Source: Glaciimonas sp. PCH181 (GTDB taxonomy: Bacteria > Pseudomonadota > Gammaproteobacteria > Burkholderiales > Burkholderiaceae_D). Taken from it: DNA of 64,000 bases. The stretch covers positions 1,178,001 through 1,242,000 of the forward strand of contig NZ_PYFP01000002.1 of the NCBI RefSeq assembly GCF_003056055.1, read 5' to 3'. Position numbers and translations under genes: made by a program. The notes below the pieces were generated by a model. That model was not told the origin of the DNA. It made no database searches and worked only from the letters and a program-made list of their open reading frames with translations. Positions 37,060-48,111 of this stretch are shown in pieces (the stretch's first letter is position 1; every line of letters begins with the position of its first letter).

Positions 37060-38373
37060 TCAGGCGGCAGCCGCGCTGCGTAGTGCGGCATCAAGGATAT
37101 CCAGCGCTTCGTCCATCACCGTGTCCGGGATGGTCAACGGATACAGAAAACGAATAGCGTTACTGTAAACACCGCAGCTCAGCAATAGCAAGCCATTTTT
37201 TAGGGCTTCGGCTTGTACGCGCTTGGTGAAATCCGCGTCGGGCATCTTGGTTCCCGCTTGCATGAACTCCACCGCGACCATCGCGCCAAAGCCGCGAATA
37301 TCCGCAATTTGGGGGATTTCTGCGCGGATTTTTTCCAGTCGCTGCTTCAATTTTTGGCCTAGTACATTGGCGCGGGCGATCAATTGCTCTTCTTCAATCA
37401 CATCCAGCACGGCTAATGCCGACGCCACCGCTAGCGGATTACCCGCATAGGTTCCGCCGAGGCCGCCGGGCGCTGCCGCATCCATGATGTCAGCACGGCC
37501 ACAAACTGCCGATAAAGGCATGCCGCCAGCCAGACTTTTGGCCATCGTCATCAAATCGGGAACAACGTCGTAATGCTCAATGGCAAATAGTTTGCCGGTG
37601 CGGGCGAAGCCGGTTTGCACTTCGTCGACGATCAATAAAATGCCCAATTCGTCGCAGAGCTTGCGCAGCGCTTGCATGAAGTCGAGCGGCGCGGCATAAA
37701 AGCCACCCTCGCCTTGCACTGGCTCTAGAATGATGGCGGCCACACGTTTAGGATCAACGTCGGCCTTGAACAACATTTGCAATGCCGCCAGCGAATCTTC
37801 GGTCGTTACGCCGTGCAGTTCAATCGGGAACGGGACGTGATAAATCTCGCTTGGGAAAGGCCCAAAACCGACTTTGTATGGGACCACTTTTCCCGTCAGC
37901 GCCATGCCCATCATCGTACGGCCATGAAACGCGCCAGAGAAAGCGATCACCGCAGTACGGCCGGTGGCGGCGCGGGCAATTTTAACGGCGTTTTCTACCG
38001 CTTCTGCGCCGGTCGAAAAGAAGGCGGTTTTCTTGGCATGCGTGCCGGGCGTTATCGCATTGATGCGTTCGGCCAACGTGACGTAGCTTTCATAGGGGAC
38101 GATTTGATAGGCGGTATGGGTAAATTTACCCAATTGTTCCTGAATTGCGGCAATCAATTTAGGATGGCGATGACCGGTGTTCAAGACGGCAATACCGGCG
38201 GCGAAATCGATAAAACGACGGTTTTCAACGTCCCATATTTCTGAATTTAACGCGTGCGAGGCATAAAAATCGCACATAACGCCGACGCCGCGTGGCGTGG
38301 CGGCGTTTTTGCGCTCATGTAGTTGGGCATTGGTAACCGGCATTGCGGTGGCATTGTGACCATCGTTTTTCAT
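37060..38373 (-). CDS. gabT: 4-aminobutyrate aminotransferase
   Basis: 437 residues, class III PLP aminotransferase. Visible motifs: FSTGAEAVENAVKIARAATG, FHGRTMMGMALTGK, ILEPVQGEGGF, IVDEVQTGFARTG (PLP Asp), and the Schiff-base Lys about 279 in MTMAKSLAGGMPL. Moves the amino group of GABA to 2-oxoglutarate, giving succinic semialdehyde for GabD. GGAG ribosome binding site upstream of ATG 38373. Divergent from a GabR-like regulator. Confidence 0.96.
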   Translation of the reverse strand: MKNDGHNATAMPVTNAQLHERKNAATPRGVGVMCDFYASHALNSEIWDVENRRFIDFAAGIAVLNTGHRHPKLIAAIQEQLGKFTHTAYQIVPYESYVTLAERINAITPGTHAKKTAFFSTGAEAVENAVKIARAATGRTAVIAFSGAFHGRTMMGMALTGKVVPYKVGFGPFPSEIYHVPFPIELHGVTTEDSLAALQMLFKADVDPKRVAAIILEPVQGEGGFYAAPLDFMQALRKLCDELGILLIVDEVQTGFARTGKLFAIEHYDVVPDLMTMAKSLAGGMPLSAVCGRADIMDAAAPGGLGGTYAGNPLAVASALAVLDVIEEEQLIARANVLGQKLKQRLEKIRAEIPQIADIRGFGAMVAVEFMQAGTKMPDADFTKRVQAEALKNGLLLLSCGVYSNAIRFLYPLTIPDTVMDEALDILDAALRSAAAA

Positions 38374-38500
38374 GGGAACTCCATTAAGTAGTTGTTATTG
38401 GCAGTGGCTGGGACTTTCGCAAAACTGCTCCAAAGGCGGCAAATAGGGCGCCGTTTTTAGCCATTTTGCGGCAGTAGCGATAACGCATACTAAGGCCGTC

Positions 38501-38523
38501 GTGGACCTATAATATAGTGCCAC
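38501..38523. promoter_or_regulatory. Palindromic operator over a -10 hexamer, gabT/gabR control region
   Basis: GTGG-ac-CTATA-a-TATAG-tg-CCAC is a 23-bp dyad with 9 of 11 paired positions matching, centred on 38512, with TATAAT at 38508-38513. It lies 25-47 bp upstream of the GabR-like start and likely binds that regulator. Confidence 0.65.
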
Positions 38524-38550
38524 TTTGAATTTTCTAATGGAGCCACTTTG
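38519..38550 (+). repeat. Direct repeat GCCACTTTG before the GabR-like gene
   Basis: GCCACTTTG at 38519-38527 and 38542-38550, start-to-start 23 bp, the second overlapping the TTG start codon. GabR/MocR proteins often bind direct repeats, so this could be part of the operator. Confidence 0.5.
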
Positions 38551-40110
38551 CGCATCGCTTCTCTGTCCGAATTTCTGCTGATGCGCATCGAGCGTCGTCC
38601 TGATACGACGCTGTCAACAGCGTCGTCTGCAACAAAATCCACATCCGACAATGGCGTCAAAACCGCTGCCAACGTCCCCTTGAATCGCCAGATCTATCAA
38701 CTCATCCGCGAAGCCATTCTGACGCACTTGTTGCCGTCCGGATTACAGCTACCGTCATCACGCGATCTTGCGCGAGAGCTCGCGCTATCGCGCAATACTG
38801 TGACCTACGCCTACGAGCAATTGATCGCCGAAGGCTATCTGGAAACGCGCTCAGGCGCTGGCACGTTTGTCGCCGATACCACGCCAGATCTTCTTCCGGC
38901 GGGACGCTTAATCGCATCGCCTTTAACCGACGCAAGCGAGCAATCCGAACTTTCGGCGCTCGGCGCGCAATTGATTCAGCAGGCAGGTGCCAGCGATTTG
39001 CAATGGGGCGCTTTCATGCCGGGCGTACCAGATATCACGCTATTTCCGAACAAAATATGGAGCCGCCTGCAAAATAAGCATTGGCGACGCGCGCAGCCGG
39101 AATTACTAACCTATGGCAATGCGGGCGGGTATATGCCTTTGCGCGAGGCGGTGGCCGAATATCTGCGTATTGCGCGCTCGGTTAATTGCAATGCCAATCA
39201 GGTGATTATTACCACCGGCGTGCATCAGTCGCTGGATATCGTGGTGAAATTGCTAGGCGAACATGGCGATCGTGCGTGGGTCGAGGATCCTTGTTACTGG
39301 GGCACCCGCAGCGTGCTGAATTCGCTCGGCGTGAAAGCCGTCCCGATCCCGGTAGACGCCGAAGGGATGTGCATGCAACTGGCCGATCTGCCGCAACCGC
39401 CGCGCTTTATCTGCACCACGCCATCGCATCAATACCCCTTAGGAATGGTGATGAGTCTGTCGCGACGCCGCACGCTGCTAGAGTACGCGGCGAGTCGCAA
39501 AGTCTGGATTATCGAAGATGATTATGACAGCGAATTCCGCTACGACAGCCGGCCATTGGCCGCGCTGCAAGGGATGGATACGCATAACCGTGTGCTCTAC
39601 ATGGGGACTTTTAGCAAGACTATGTTTCCGAGTATGCGCATCGGTTTTATGGTCGTGCCAGAGGCGCTGGCGACAGCATTTGCGACGGGCGTATCCGAGC
39701 TGTATCGCGGCACGCAAGTATTTATTCAGGCGATCATGGCGGATTTTATGACTGAAGGCCATTTTGCCGCGCATATCCGACGGATGCGCATTTTATATGC
39801 AGAACGTCTGCAACTGTTGCAGGCAGCTATCCGGGACCACTTCGGAGATCGCATCACACTGAGCGGCGGCGAGGCTGGTTTGCATCTGGCGCTTGGCTTG
39901 CCGCAGCATTCCGATGATGTGGCGATCAGCCAGGCGGCGCTTGCGATTGGTATCGCCGTGCGGCCGTTATCGCGCTATTACATGGATGCTGACAACGCTC
40001 GCAATGGCTTGCTACTTGGTTATGCCTGCGTTCCGAACGATCAGATTCGGCCTGCCTTCGATAAACTGGCGGTCATTATTAAGCGTCACTGGCATGATTT
40101 TCTGGCGTGA
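38548..40110 (+). CDS. gabR: GabR-like MocR-family regulator (GntR HTH + aminotransferase-like domain)
   Basis: About 520 residues. TTG 38548 is preferred as start because GGAG lies 5 nt upstream; ATG 38581 is an alternative. N-terminal GntR winged helix (NRQIYQLIREAILTHLLPSG, LPSSRDLARELALSRNTV). Then a class I aminotransferase-like domain with the PLP-binding Lys about 357 in YMGTFSKTMFPSMRIGF. The MocR/GabR family senses GABA-PLP or related amines. Divergent from gabT-gabD, so it most likely activates or represses them. PdxR and TauR are relatives, but the position favours GabR. Confidence 0.9.
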   Translation: MRIASLSEFLLMRIERRPDTTLSTASSATKSTSDNGVKTAANVPLNRQIYQLIREAILTHLLPSGLQLPSSRDLARELALSRNTVTYAYEQLIAEGYLETRSGAGTFVADTTPDLLPAGRLIASPLTDASEQSELSALGAQLIQQAGASDLQWGAFMPGVPDITLFPNKIWSRLQNKHWRRAQPELLTYGNAGGYMPLREAVAEYLRIARSVNCNANQVIITTGVHQSLDIVVKLLGEHGDRAWVEDPCYWGTRSVLNSLGVKAVPIPVDAEGMCMQLADLPQPPRFICTTPSHQYPLGMVMSLSRRRTLLEYAASRKVWIIEDDYDSEFRYDSRPLAALQGMDTHNRVLYMGTFSKTMFPSMRIGFMVVPEALATAFATGVSELYRGTQVFIQAIMADFMTEGHFAAHIRRMRILYAERLQLLQAAIRDHFGDRITLSGGEAGLHLALGLPQHSDDVAISQAALAIGIAVRPLSRYYMDADNARNGLLLGYACVPNDQIRPAFDKLAVIIKRHWHDFLA

Positions 40111-40167
40111 TTGGCATCAGGAATTTTCAGCTTACTTTATGCTTGTTATTCAGCAACGCGGTAAAAA

Positions 40168-40194
40168 GTCTTACGTCTTACGTCTTACGTCTTA
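40168..40194 (+). repeat. Heptanucleotide tandem repeat GTCTTAC x 3.9
   Basis: Three perfect copies of GTCTTAC and a fourth partial copy lie between the GabR-like gene and pheC, about 80 nt before the pheC start. Prone to slippage. Confidence 0.85.
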
Positions 40195-40276
40195 TATTTT
40201 GCAGCCTATTTCTGAAGCATTTTAGTTATCATCAGTCCACCCTATAAAAATCAAGATCAACATCATCGGAGACTTT

Positions 40277-41062
40277 GTGAAAAAACTGTTTTTCTGTACA
40301 TTTGCTGGCGTCGCAGCCATTTTTCTTTCCGGCGCAGCAATCGCTGCTGCTGACGCGCCGCCCTCACGTCTGGATCAAATTATCCAGTCGGGCAAATTGC
40401 GGGTCTGCACGACCGGCGATTACAAACCGTTTACATTCTATAAAGCTGATCAAACGTTTGAGGGAATCGATGTTGATCTGGCGCAATCGTTAGCCAAGGC
40501 TATTGGCGTGCAGGCGCAATTTGTCAAAACCAGTTGGTCTACTCTGACGAATGATTTTTTGGAAAAATGCGATATCGCGATGGGTGGGGTTTCTGTCACT
40601 TTTGATCGCCAGAAAAAAGTTTCATTTTCTGCGCCGCACATGGTGGACGGCAAATCAGCTATTGCGCGCTGCGCTGATGTGGCGAAATTTCAATCACTGG
40701 CAGCCATTGATGTTCCGACCACCCGCGCAATCGTTAATCCTGGCGGCACCAATGAGCGGTTTGCCAAGACCCACTTCAAACAAGCCCAATTGATTGCTTA
40801 TCCGGATAACGTCACTATTTTCGATCAAATCGTCGCGGGAAAAGCCGACATCATGGTGACCGATGCCAGTGAAACACTATGGCAGTCAAAATTGCATTCG
40901 GAGCTGTGCCCGATCAATCCTGACAAGCCGCTGCAATTTGCCGAAAAAGCGTTCATGCTGCCACGCGGCGACGTTCCGTTTAAAGAGTTCGTCGATACCT
41001 GGATGCATCAGTTAAAGGCAACCGGCGACTACGATCAAATCTCGAATCACTGGCTAAAATAA
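40277..41062 (+). CDS. pheC: Periplasmic cyclohexadienyl dehydratase PheC
   Basis: 261 residues from GTG 40277 with GGAG 6 nt upstream. N-terminal signal peptide cleaved after AIAAADA or so. The mature part (LRVCTTGDYKPFTFY, FEGIDVDLAQSLAKAIGV, CDIAMGGVSVTFDRQKKVSF, VNPGGTNERFAKTHFK, ADIMVTDASETLW, ELCPINPDKPLQFAEKAFML) closely follows Pseudomonas PheC as I recall it. PheC has an amino-acid-binding-protein fold but dehydrates prephenate/arogenate. Alternative: an ordinary SBP. It is not next to permeases, which supports the enzyme call. Confidence 0.85.
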   Translation: MKKLFFCTFAGVAAIFLSGAAIAAADAPPSRLDQIIQSGKLRVCTTGDYKPFTFYKADQTFEGIDVDLAQSLAKAIGVQAQFVKTSWSTLTNDFLEKCDIAMGGVSVTFDRQKKVSFSAPHMVDGKSAIARCADVAKFQSLAAIDVPTTRAIVNPGGTNERFAKTHFKQAQLIAYPDNVTIFDQIVAGKADIMVTDASETLWQSKLHSELCPINPDKPLQFAEKAFMLPRGDVPFKEFVDTWMHQLKATGDYDQISNHWLK

Positions 41063-41120
41063 GAAGATTGCGAACTTGCACAGCTGGCTCAAACAATTGC
41101 CGCCGCAGAGATGTGTCGCA

Positions 41121-41978
41121 TTAAAACGCATCCATCGATGTATCCGTCTCCGTCGGCAAAACCTTAGGCTTGCGATATTTTAACTGGGGCGCCACGGCCG
41201 TTGCCAGCTGGCGTCCCCACACCGCTGCACCGATGGCCGACGGATGATAGCCATCCGACGCCATAAAAGCAGGATCAGTCATGTTTTTCAGCGTTGGAAC
41301 GCGGGTGATATGCATTTGATGCGATAAATCTGCCACGACCTTTGCTGCCACGCCATCCAGCTCCTGCGCTTTAAGACCAAGCACATAGCGCAACGGTTGC
41401 GGCAGAGCCGGAAATACGTGCAGCGGTGGCACCCCTGCCACCACTATCAAGCGCGGCGACAGATGTTGTTGCAATTGTCGCAACAAATATTTCAATTCAT
41501 TGGCGTAGCGACGACGCGATCGAAACGCCGTACTGTCATTGACGCCAAAGGCAATCAACACGACATCGACATGCTGCGGCGCTATCTTTTCTGTGATGTG
41601 GGGAAGAAGAGTTTTGATCGCGGTGTGCAACGTTGCCCCGTTTTTTCCTACTGCCTGCCAGGCAACCGGGCGTCCTAACCGACTTGCCAGCGCCGTCGCA
41701 AACTGGCCGGTAATCGCCTCGTAATGCGTCGCGACGCCAACGCCTGCTACCGGCGATTCGCCAATCGTCAGCAACTGCAATATCGGTTGCTGCGCTTGCG
41801 AAAGATCGTTATTCGCCACCGGCGGTTGGGCGACGCCAGTATTCGGCCCAACAGCTTCCGGCAAGCGCGGCGTTATTCTGCGCGTGCGAAGCCCCTGCAT
41901 AATCAGCCACGGCAGTAACGGCAATGCTGCCAGCTCCGGTAACCATCGACGCACGCGCTTTCTCCTCGAATCGCCCAT
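41121..41978 (-). CDS. SGNH/GDSL-family hydrolase, membrane-anchored
   Basis: 285 residues. One N-terminal hydrophobic segment (about 13-28, ELAALPLLPWLIMQG) then an SGNH hydrolase: block I GES (Ser75), block II GKNG, block III GVND (145-148), and block V DGYHP (Asp242, His245). Probable lipase/esterase or acyl-hydrolase of the envelope. Adjacent without gap to the PPK2-type kinase, so co-transcribed. Substrate unknown. Confidence 0.85.
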   Translation of the reverse strand: MGDSRRKRVRRWLPELAALPLLPWLIMQGLRTRRITPRLPEAVGPNTGVAQPPVANNDLSQAQQPILQLLTIGESPVAGVGVATHYEAITGQFATALASRLGRPVAWQAVGKNGATLHTAIKTLLPHITEKIAPQHVDVVLIAFGVNDSTAFRSRRRYANELKYLLRQLQQHLSPRLIVVAGVPPLHVFPALPQPLRYVLGLKAQELDGVAAKVVADLSHQMHITRVPTLKNMTDPAFMASDGYHPSAIGAAVWGRQLATAVAPQLKYRKPKVLPTETDTSMDAF

Positions 41979-42785
41979 TTAGCTTATTTTAAGTTTCGCT
42001 AATGCTGGATTAGCTGGTGGTGGCGTCAATTTCAACGCTTGCAACGTTTCCAGAACGATGCTGGCGATCGCCAAATTACGATGGGTCTTGGAGTTGGCCG
42101 GAATCACATACCATGGCGCGTAATCTGCGTCGGTTGCCTGAATCGCGTTAGAGAATTGGTCCTGATAGGCATCCCAACTTTTGCGCTCCTCCAGATCCTG
42201 CGGGTCAAACTTCCAATTCTTTGCGGGATCGTCGATGCGTGCTTGCAGACGACTAGCTTGTTCATCCTTCGAGATGTGCAGCAAACATTTAATAATAGTC
42301 GTTCCGGTCTCGGCCAACATACGTTCAAAATCGCAAATCTGGGCGTAACGCCGCTTACATTCGTCCTCATCAATCCAGTCATGCACGCGCGTTATCAGCA
42401 CATCTTCATAGTGACTGCGATTGAACACGGCAATTTCACCGGCTTGCGGCACTTGTTGATGGATGCGCCACAAATAATCATGGGCTTTTTCAATCGCGGT
42501 CGGCGCCTTGAAGCTGACGACATTAATGCCCTGCGGATTAACGCCGCCAAATACACCTTTTACCGTACCGTCCTTGCCGCTGGTATCAATGCCCTGCAAT
42601 ACCACTAGCAATTTGTGCCGCTGCCCTGCGTAAAACATCTCTTGTTGCAAGCCAATTTCATTCGCCAGCGCGATTACCTTGGCTTTATCTTTTTCCTTGT
42701 CGTCACTCGATAGCGGCTTTTTACTAGCATCTGCATCTTTGATTTTAGTTTTCTTGCTCGCACGAAATTCACTCTGTGCTGACAT
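41979..42785 (-). CDS. PPK2-family polyphosphate kinase
   Basis: About 268 residues from ATG 42785, chosen by AGGAG 7 nt upstream. PPK2 fold with Walker A LQGIDTSGKDGTVKGVF, then VNPQGINVVSFKAPT, IAVFNRSHYEDVLITRVHDW (lid and catalytic Asp region), and KCLLHISKDEQASRLQARI. Uses polyphosphate to phosphorylate nucleotides or the reverse. The subclass (NDP or NMP kinase) is not clear by eye. Its stop directly abuts the SGNH hydrolase start. Confidence 0.93.
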   Translation of the reverse strand: MSAQSEFRASKKTKIKDADASKKPLSSDDKEKDKAKVIALANEIGLQQEMFYAGQRHKLLVVLQGIDTSGKDGTVKGVFGGVNPQGINVVSFKAPTAIEKAHDYLWRIHQQVPQAGEIAVFNRSHYEDVLITRVHDWIDEDECKRRYAQICDFERMLAETGTTIIKCLLHISKDEQASRLQARIDDPAKNWKFDPQDLEERKSWDAYQDQFSNAIQATDADYAPWYVIPANSKTHRNLAIASIVLETLQALKLTPPPANPALAKLKIS

Positions 42786-42978
42786 AGGCTGCTCCTCGTA
42801 GTGCAATCATGGCGTATTGCATGGACAAATAACGTGTATCTTGCGCTAATTTTCAGGGCAGAATATTACACAAAGGCACTATTCCTCTACCGCAATAGTC
42901 ATCGATTTTAGCGCAGCCGACTACTCGCTTGATCAACGATTTGTAACAAAGCTGAATAACCGCATCAACCAAAGCAAA

Positions 42979-43419
42979 TTACAGCACCCCGTGTAGATTG
43001 CCCAAGGCGTGCTCAATCTTGATACAGCGATCCATCACAACCGACAAACCGGCTTTGATGGCTTTATCTGCCGCATCCTGATTGACGATCCCCAATTGCA
43101 TCCAGACACAGCTGGCACTGATCATAATGGCCTCCCCTACGATAGGCGGAATATCGTTTGTTTTGCGGAAGCAATCAACGATAGCGATTTTCAGATTGTC
43201 GGCAGCCAAAGCCTTCGCAGCCTCATAAAGGTCTTTGTAGCATAACTCTCCGAGTATGTGAGTGCCCGCATACATAGGATTAACCGGGATAATCCGGTAG
43301 CCATGTTCTTGCATATAACGCGCAACACCATAACTTGGACGGTCGGGTTTCACGGATAAACCGACGATAGCGATAATAGGCTCAGCGGTTTGATTTGGCG
43401 TGGGAGAGACGGATGGCAT
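42979..43419 (-). CDS. CoA-binding domain protein (YccU-like)
   Basis: About 146 residues from ATG 43419, preceded by AGGA. A single CoA-binding (Rossmann) domain: IIAIVGLSVKPDRPSYGVARYMQ, GYRIIPVNPMYAG, VDCFRKTNDIPPIV, and VWMQLGIVNQDAADKAIKAG, with the conserved VVMDRCIKIEH. Members are related to succinyl-CoA synthetase alpha; cellular role unknown. Downstream of the atp terminator. Confidence 0.9.
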   Translation of the reverse strand: MPSVSPTPNQTAEPIIAIVGLSVKPDRPSYGVARYMQEHGYRIIPVNPMYAGTHILGELCYKDLYEAAKALAADNLKIAIVDCFRKTNDIPPIVGEAIMISASCVWMQLGIVNQDAADKAIKAGLSVVMDRCIKIEHALGNLHGVL

Positions 43420-43470
43420 GAGGGATTTCCTATTCAATTGATGCACGAACAAAAGCTTATGCGTAAACGA

Positions 43471-43496
43471 AAAAAAGCAGCCGAAGCTGCTTTTTT
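43471..43496 (-). terminator. Rho-independent terminator of the atp operon
   Basis: AAAAAAGCAGC/GCTGCTTTTTT with a CGAA loop (43482-43485) and T runs on both strands, about 50 nt beyond the atpC stop in the leftward direction. Confidence 0.9.
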
Positions 43497-43548
43497 CATC
43501 GCCCAATCAGGACAATATCACTTTTCCAAAATGCTAGCAAAATGCCAA

Positions 43549-43974
43549 TTACCGGCCTTTTGAACGCAATTTATGGATTGCTGCTAACTGCGCAATCGCC
43601 GCAGACAATTCTGCCTGTGCTTTTGCGTAATCAATTTTCGATTCCTGATTGGTTAACGCATCTTCTGCCATACGCTTTGCTTCAGTCGCTTTCGCTTCAT
43701 CCAAATCGGCACCGCGGATCGCTGTGTCGGCCAGAATAGTCACGTTATCCGGCTGCACTTCCAGCAAGCCACCGGCCACGAACACAAATTCTTCATGCGC
43801 CTGACCTGGCACCTTGATGCGTACTGCGCCCGGCTTGATGCGCGTGATCAATGGCGTATGACGAGGATAAATCCCCAACTCGCCCGACTCACCCGGCAAC
43901 GCGACGAATTCAGCTTCGCCGGAGAAAATTAATTCTTCCGCCGAAACCACGTCTACGTGAATAGTGTTTGCCAT
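43549..43974 (-). CDS. atpC: ATP synthase epsilon chain
   Basis: 141 residues. N-terminal beta-sandwich ([39 protein letters not shown]) then the helical hairpin rich in Ala/Glu ([20 protein letters not shown]). Subunit of the F1 central stalk. Last gene of the atp operon, ended by a terminator. Confidence 0.97.
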   Translation of the reverse strand: MANTIHVDVVSAEELIFSGEAEFVALPGESGELGIYPRHTPLITRIKPGAVRIKVPGQAHEEFVFVAGGLLEVQPDNVTILADTAIRGADLDEAKATEAKRMAEDALTNQESKIDYAKAQAELSAAIAQLAAIHKLRSKGR

Positions 43975-44099
43975 GTTAGACCCTTATTTATCCCATCGAT
44001 CAATTATTGATAACATTACCTTCTGCGCTTCAACTGCGCGGACACTGACCGTAATCGTCGGTGTCCGCGCCGTAGGGACGCAATCGGCATCGCTATGTT

Positions 44100-45548
<1,449 letters not shown>

Positions 45549-45567
45549 TTATGGTCGTTGAGCGCGC

Positions 45568-46443
45568 TTAAGCTATCGCAGCCGCACCGGAAACGATTTC
45601 CGACAATTCCTTCGTAATCGCAGCCTGACGAGTTTTGTTGTAGACCAACTTTAACTCGCCAATCACGTTCCCAGCATTGTCGCTTGCAGACTTCATTGCG
45701 ACCATCCGCGCTGATTGCTCAGACGCCATGTTTTCCGCAACAGCCTGATAAATCAGTGTTTCGACGTAGCGCAATAACAGATCATCGATAACGCTTTGCA
45801 CATCCGGTTCATAAATATAATCCCACGGATGGCCACCATTATCGTCAGCCTCAAGACGGTCGCTGGTCAGTGGCAGCAATTGCTGCAACGTCGGCTCTTG
45901 TCTCATGGTGTTGATGAATTTGGTGTACACGAGGTATACCGCGTCCAGACGACCTTCTTCGTATGCATCCAACAATACTTTCACCGGGCCAATCAACTTG
46001 TCCAGATGGGGCGTATCGCCGAGTTGCACAACGTGCGAAATAACTTTAGCGCCGACCCGGTTCAGAAAACCCAGGCCCTTATTACCAATTGCAACTGCTT
46101 GAATTTGATTCCCAGCTGCTTCCAGCTCACGCATCTTGCTGGTGACCAGACGCAAGGAATTGGTATTCATCCCGCCGCACAAACCTTTGTCGGTTGTGAC
46201 AACAATGAAACCAACGGTCTTCGCGTTGTCCTGCTTGGTCATGAACGGATGCGTGTATTCCGGATTCGCTTGCGACAAGTTAGACGCGATATGCCGAATC
46301 TTTTCACTGTAGGGACGAGCCGCCAGCATCCGGTCTTGCGCTTTGCGCATTTTGGAGGCTGCGACCATTTCCATCGCCTTGGTGATCTTCTTCGTATTTT
46401 CTACGCTCTTGATCTTGCCGCGTATCTCTTTGCCTGTAGCCAT
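45568..46443 (-). CDS. atpG: ATP synthase gamma chain
   Basis: 291 residues. [20 protein letters not shown] at the start and the terminal [19 protein letters not shown] helix are standard. Rotating shaft of F1. Ordinary length. Confidence 0.98.
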   Translation of the reverse strand: MATGKEIRGKIKSVENTKKITKAMEMVAASKMRKAQDRMLAARPYSEKIRHIASNLSQANPEYTHPFMTKQDNAKTVGFIVVTTDKGLCGGMNTNSLRLVTSKMRELEAAGNQIQAVAIGNKGLGFLNRVGAKVISHVVQLGDTPHLDKLIGPVKVLLDAYEEGRLDAVYLVYTKFINTMRQEPTLQQLLPLTSDRLEADDNGGHPWDYIYEPDVQSVIDDLLLRYVETLIYQAVAENMASEQSARMVAMKSASDNAGNVIGELKLVYNKTRQAAITKELSEIVSGAAAIA

Positions 46444-46472
46444 GAGTTGTTACTCCTTATAGCCCCAGAGAA

Positions 46473-48014
46473 TTAATACGCGTCGGATTTTTTGAAATCA
46501 GCAACTGCAGCAGACAATGCAGCTTCAGCATCTTTGTCTAGTTGCTTGGTTTCTTCGATCTTTTTCAACAACGGTGCGTGGCTGGTTTTCATGAAATCAT
46601 GCAAAGCCGCTTCAAATGGCAGCATTTTTTTCACTTCAATATCATCCATGAAACCCTTGTTGACCGCGAACAATGTCACTGCCATCAACGAGATCGGCAA
46701 TGGTGAGTATTGTGCTTGCTTCAACAATTCAGTAACGCGTGCGCCACGATCGAGCTGCTTACGGGTTGCTGCATCCAGATCGGAAGCAAACTGCGCAAAC
46801 GCAGCCAATTCACGATACTGTGCCAAGTCGGTACGGATACCGCCGGACAAATTCTTGATGACTTTAGTCTGAGCAGCACCACCAACGCGCGATACCGAAA
46901 TACCAGCGTTAATCGCAGGACGAATACCAGCGTTAAACAGCGACGTTTCCAGGAAGATCTGGCCGTCAGTGATTGAAATAACGTTAGTTGGAACGAAAGC
47001 AGAAACGTCACCAGCTTGTGTTTCAATGATCGGCAATGCGGTCAATGAACCAGTCTTACCCTTGACTTCACCTTTGGTGAAAGCCTCAACGTAGGCTGGA
47101 TTAACGCGTGCTGCACGTTCAAGCAAACGGCTGTGGAGGTAGAACACATCGCCAGGGTAAGCTTCACGACCTGGTGGACGACGCAGCAGCAACGATACCT
47201 GACGGTACGCAACAGCTTGCTTAGACAAATCATCGTAGACGATCAGTGCATCTTCACCGCGGTCACGGAAGTATTCGCCCATCGCGCAACCGGAGTATGG
47301 CGATACGAATTGCATCGCAGCCGACTCGGAAGCAGAAGCAGCAACAACAATGGTGTATTCCATCGCGCCATGCGCTTCAAGCGAACGCACGATGTTTTTG
47401 ATCGACGATGCTTTTTGACCAATCGCAACATAGATACATGTAACGTTTTGGCCTTTTTGATTGATGATCGCATCAATCGCTACAGCAGTCTTACCAGTTT
47501 GACGATCGCCAATGATCAGTTCGCGTTGACCGCGACCGATTGGAACCATCGAGTCAATTGACTTGATACCGGTTTGCATCGGCTCGGAAACCGATTGACG
47601 TGCAATAACGCCTGGTGCGATTTTTTCGATCGGTGCTGTCAACTTGGCGTTGATTGGACCTTTACCATCGATCGGCTGACCCAGCGCATTTACAACACGA
47701 CCGCGCAGTTCAGGACCGATAGGCACTTCCAGAATACGACCAGTACATTTGACTATGTCGCCTTCCGAGATGTGCTCGAAGTCACCCAAAATCACAGAAC
47801 CGACTGAGTCGCGTTCCAGATTCAGTGCCAGACCGAATGTATTACCTGGGAATTCCAGCATCTCACCTTGCATCACGTCAGACAGACCATGGATACGGCA
47901 GATACCATCGGACACGGAGATAACCGTGCCTTGATTACGAATCTCAGCGGTATCGCCAAGGCCTTGAATCCGGCTCTTGATCAGTTCGCTGATTTCAGAC
48001 GCGTTGAGTTGCAT
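46473..48014 (-). CDS. atpA: ATP synthase alpha chain
   Basis: 513 residues. Starts [21 protein letters not shown]-loop [18 protein letters not shown] at about 168-185; the SYSLLL-type segment and arginine-finger region ([20 protein letters not shown]) are present. Non-catalytic F1 subunit. 29 nt upstream of atpG. Confidence 0.98.
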   Translation of the reverse strand: MQLNASEISELIKSRIQGLGDTAEIRNQGTVISVSDGICRIHGLSDVMQGEMLEFPGNTFGLALNLERDSVGSVILGDFEHISEGDIVKCTGRILEVPIGPELRGRVVNALGQPIDGKGPINAKLTAPIEKIAPGVIARQSVSEPMQTGIKSIDSMVPIGRGQRELIIGDRQTGKTAVAIDAIINQKGQNVTCIYVAIGQKASSIKNIVRSLEAHGAMEYTIVVAASASESAAMQFVSPYSGCAMGEYFRDRGEDALIVYDDLSKQAVAYRQVSLLLRRPPGREAYPGDVFYLHSRLLERAARVNPAYVEAFTKGEVKGKTGSLTALPIIETQAGDVSAFVPTNVISITDGQIFLETSLFNAGIRPAINAGISVSRVGGAAQTKVIKNLSGGIRTDLAQYRELAAFAQFASDLDAATRKQLDRGARVTELLKQAQYSPLPISLMAVTLFAVNKGFMDDIEVKKMLPFEAALHDFMKTSHAPLLKKIEETKQLDKDAEAALSAAVADFKKSDAY

Positions 48015-48111
48015 ACTAACTCCTAAAATTTTTCTCTTTGGCTTACGCTAAGGACTCGGGCCACGCAATTCGATGCAGTTGTTAAAGTTTCGATGCGGCT
48101 GCTGGTGCTAA

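Noticed and set aside
42039..42608. 189-codon rightward frame opposite the PPK2 gene
   Set aside because: Antisense shadow of a clear PPK2 kinase.
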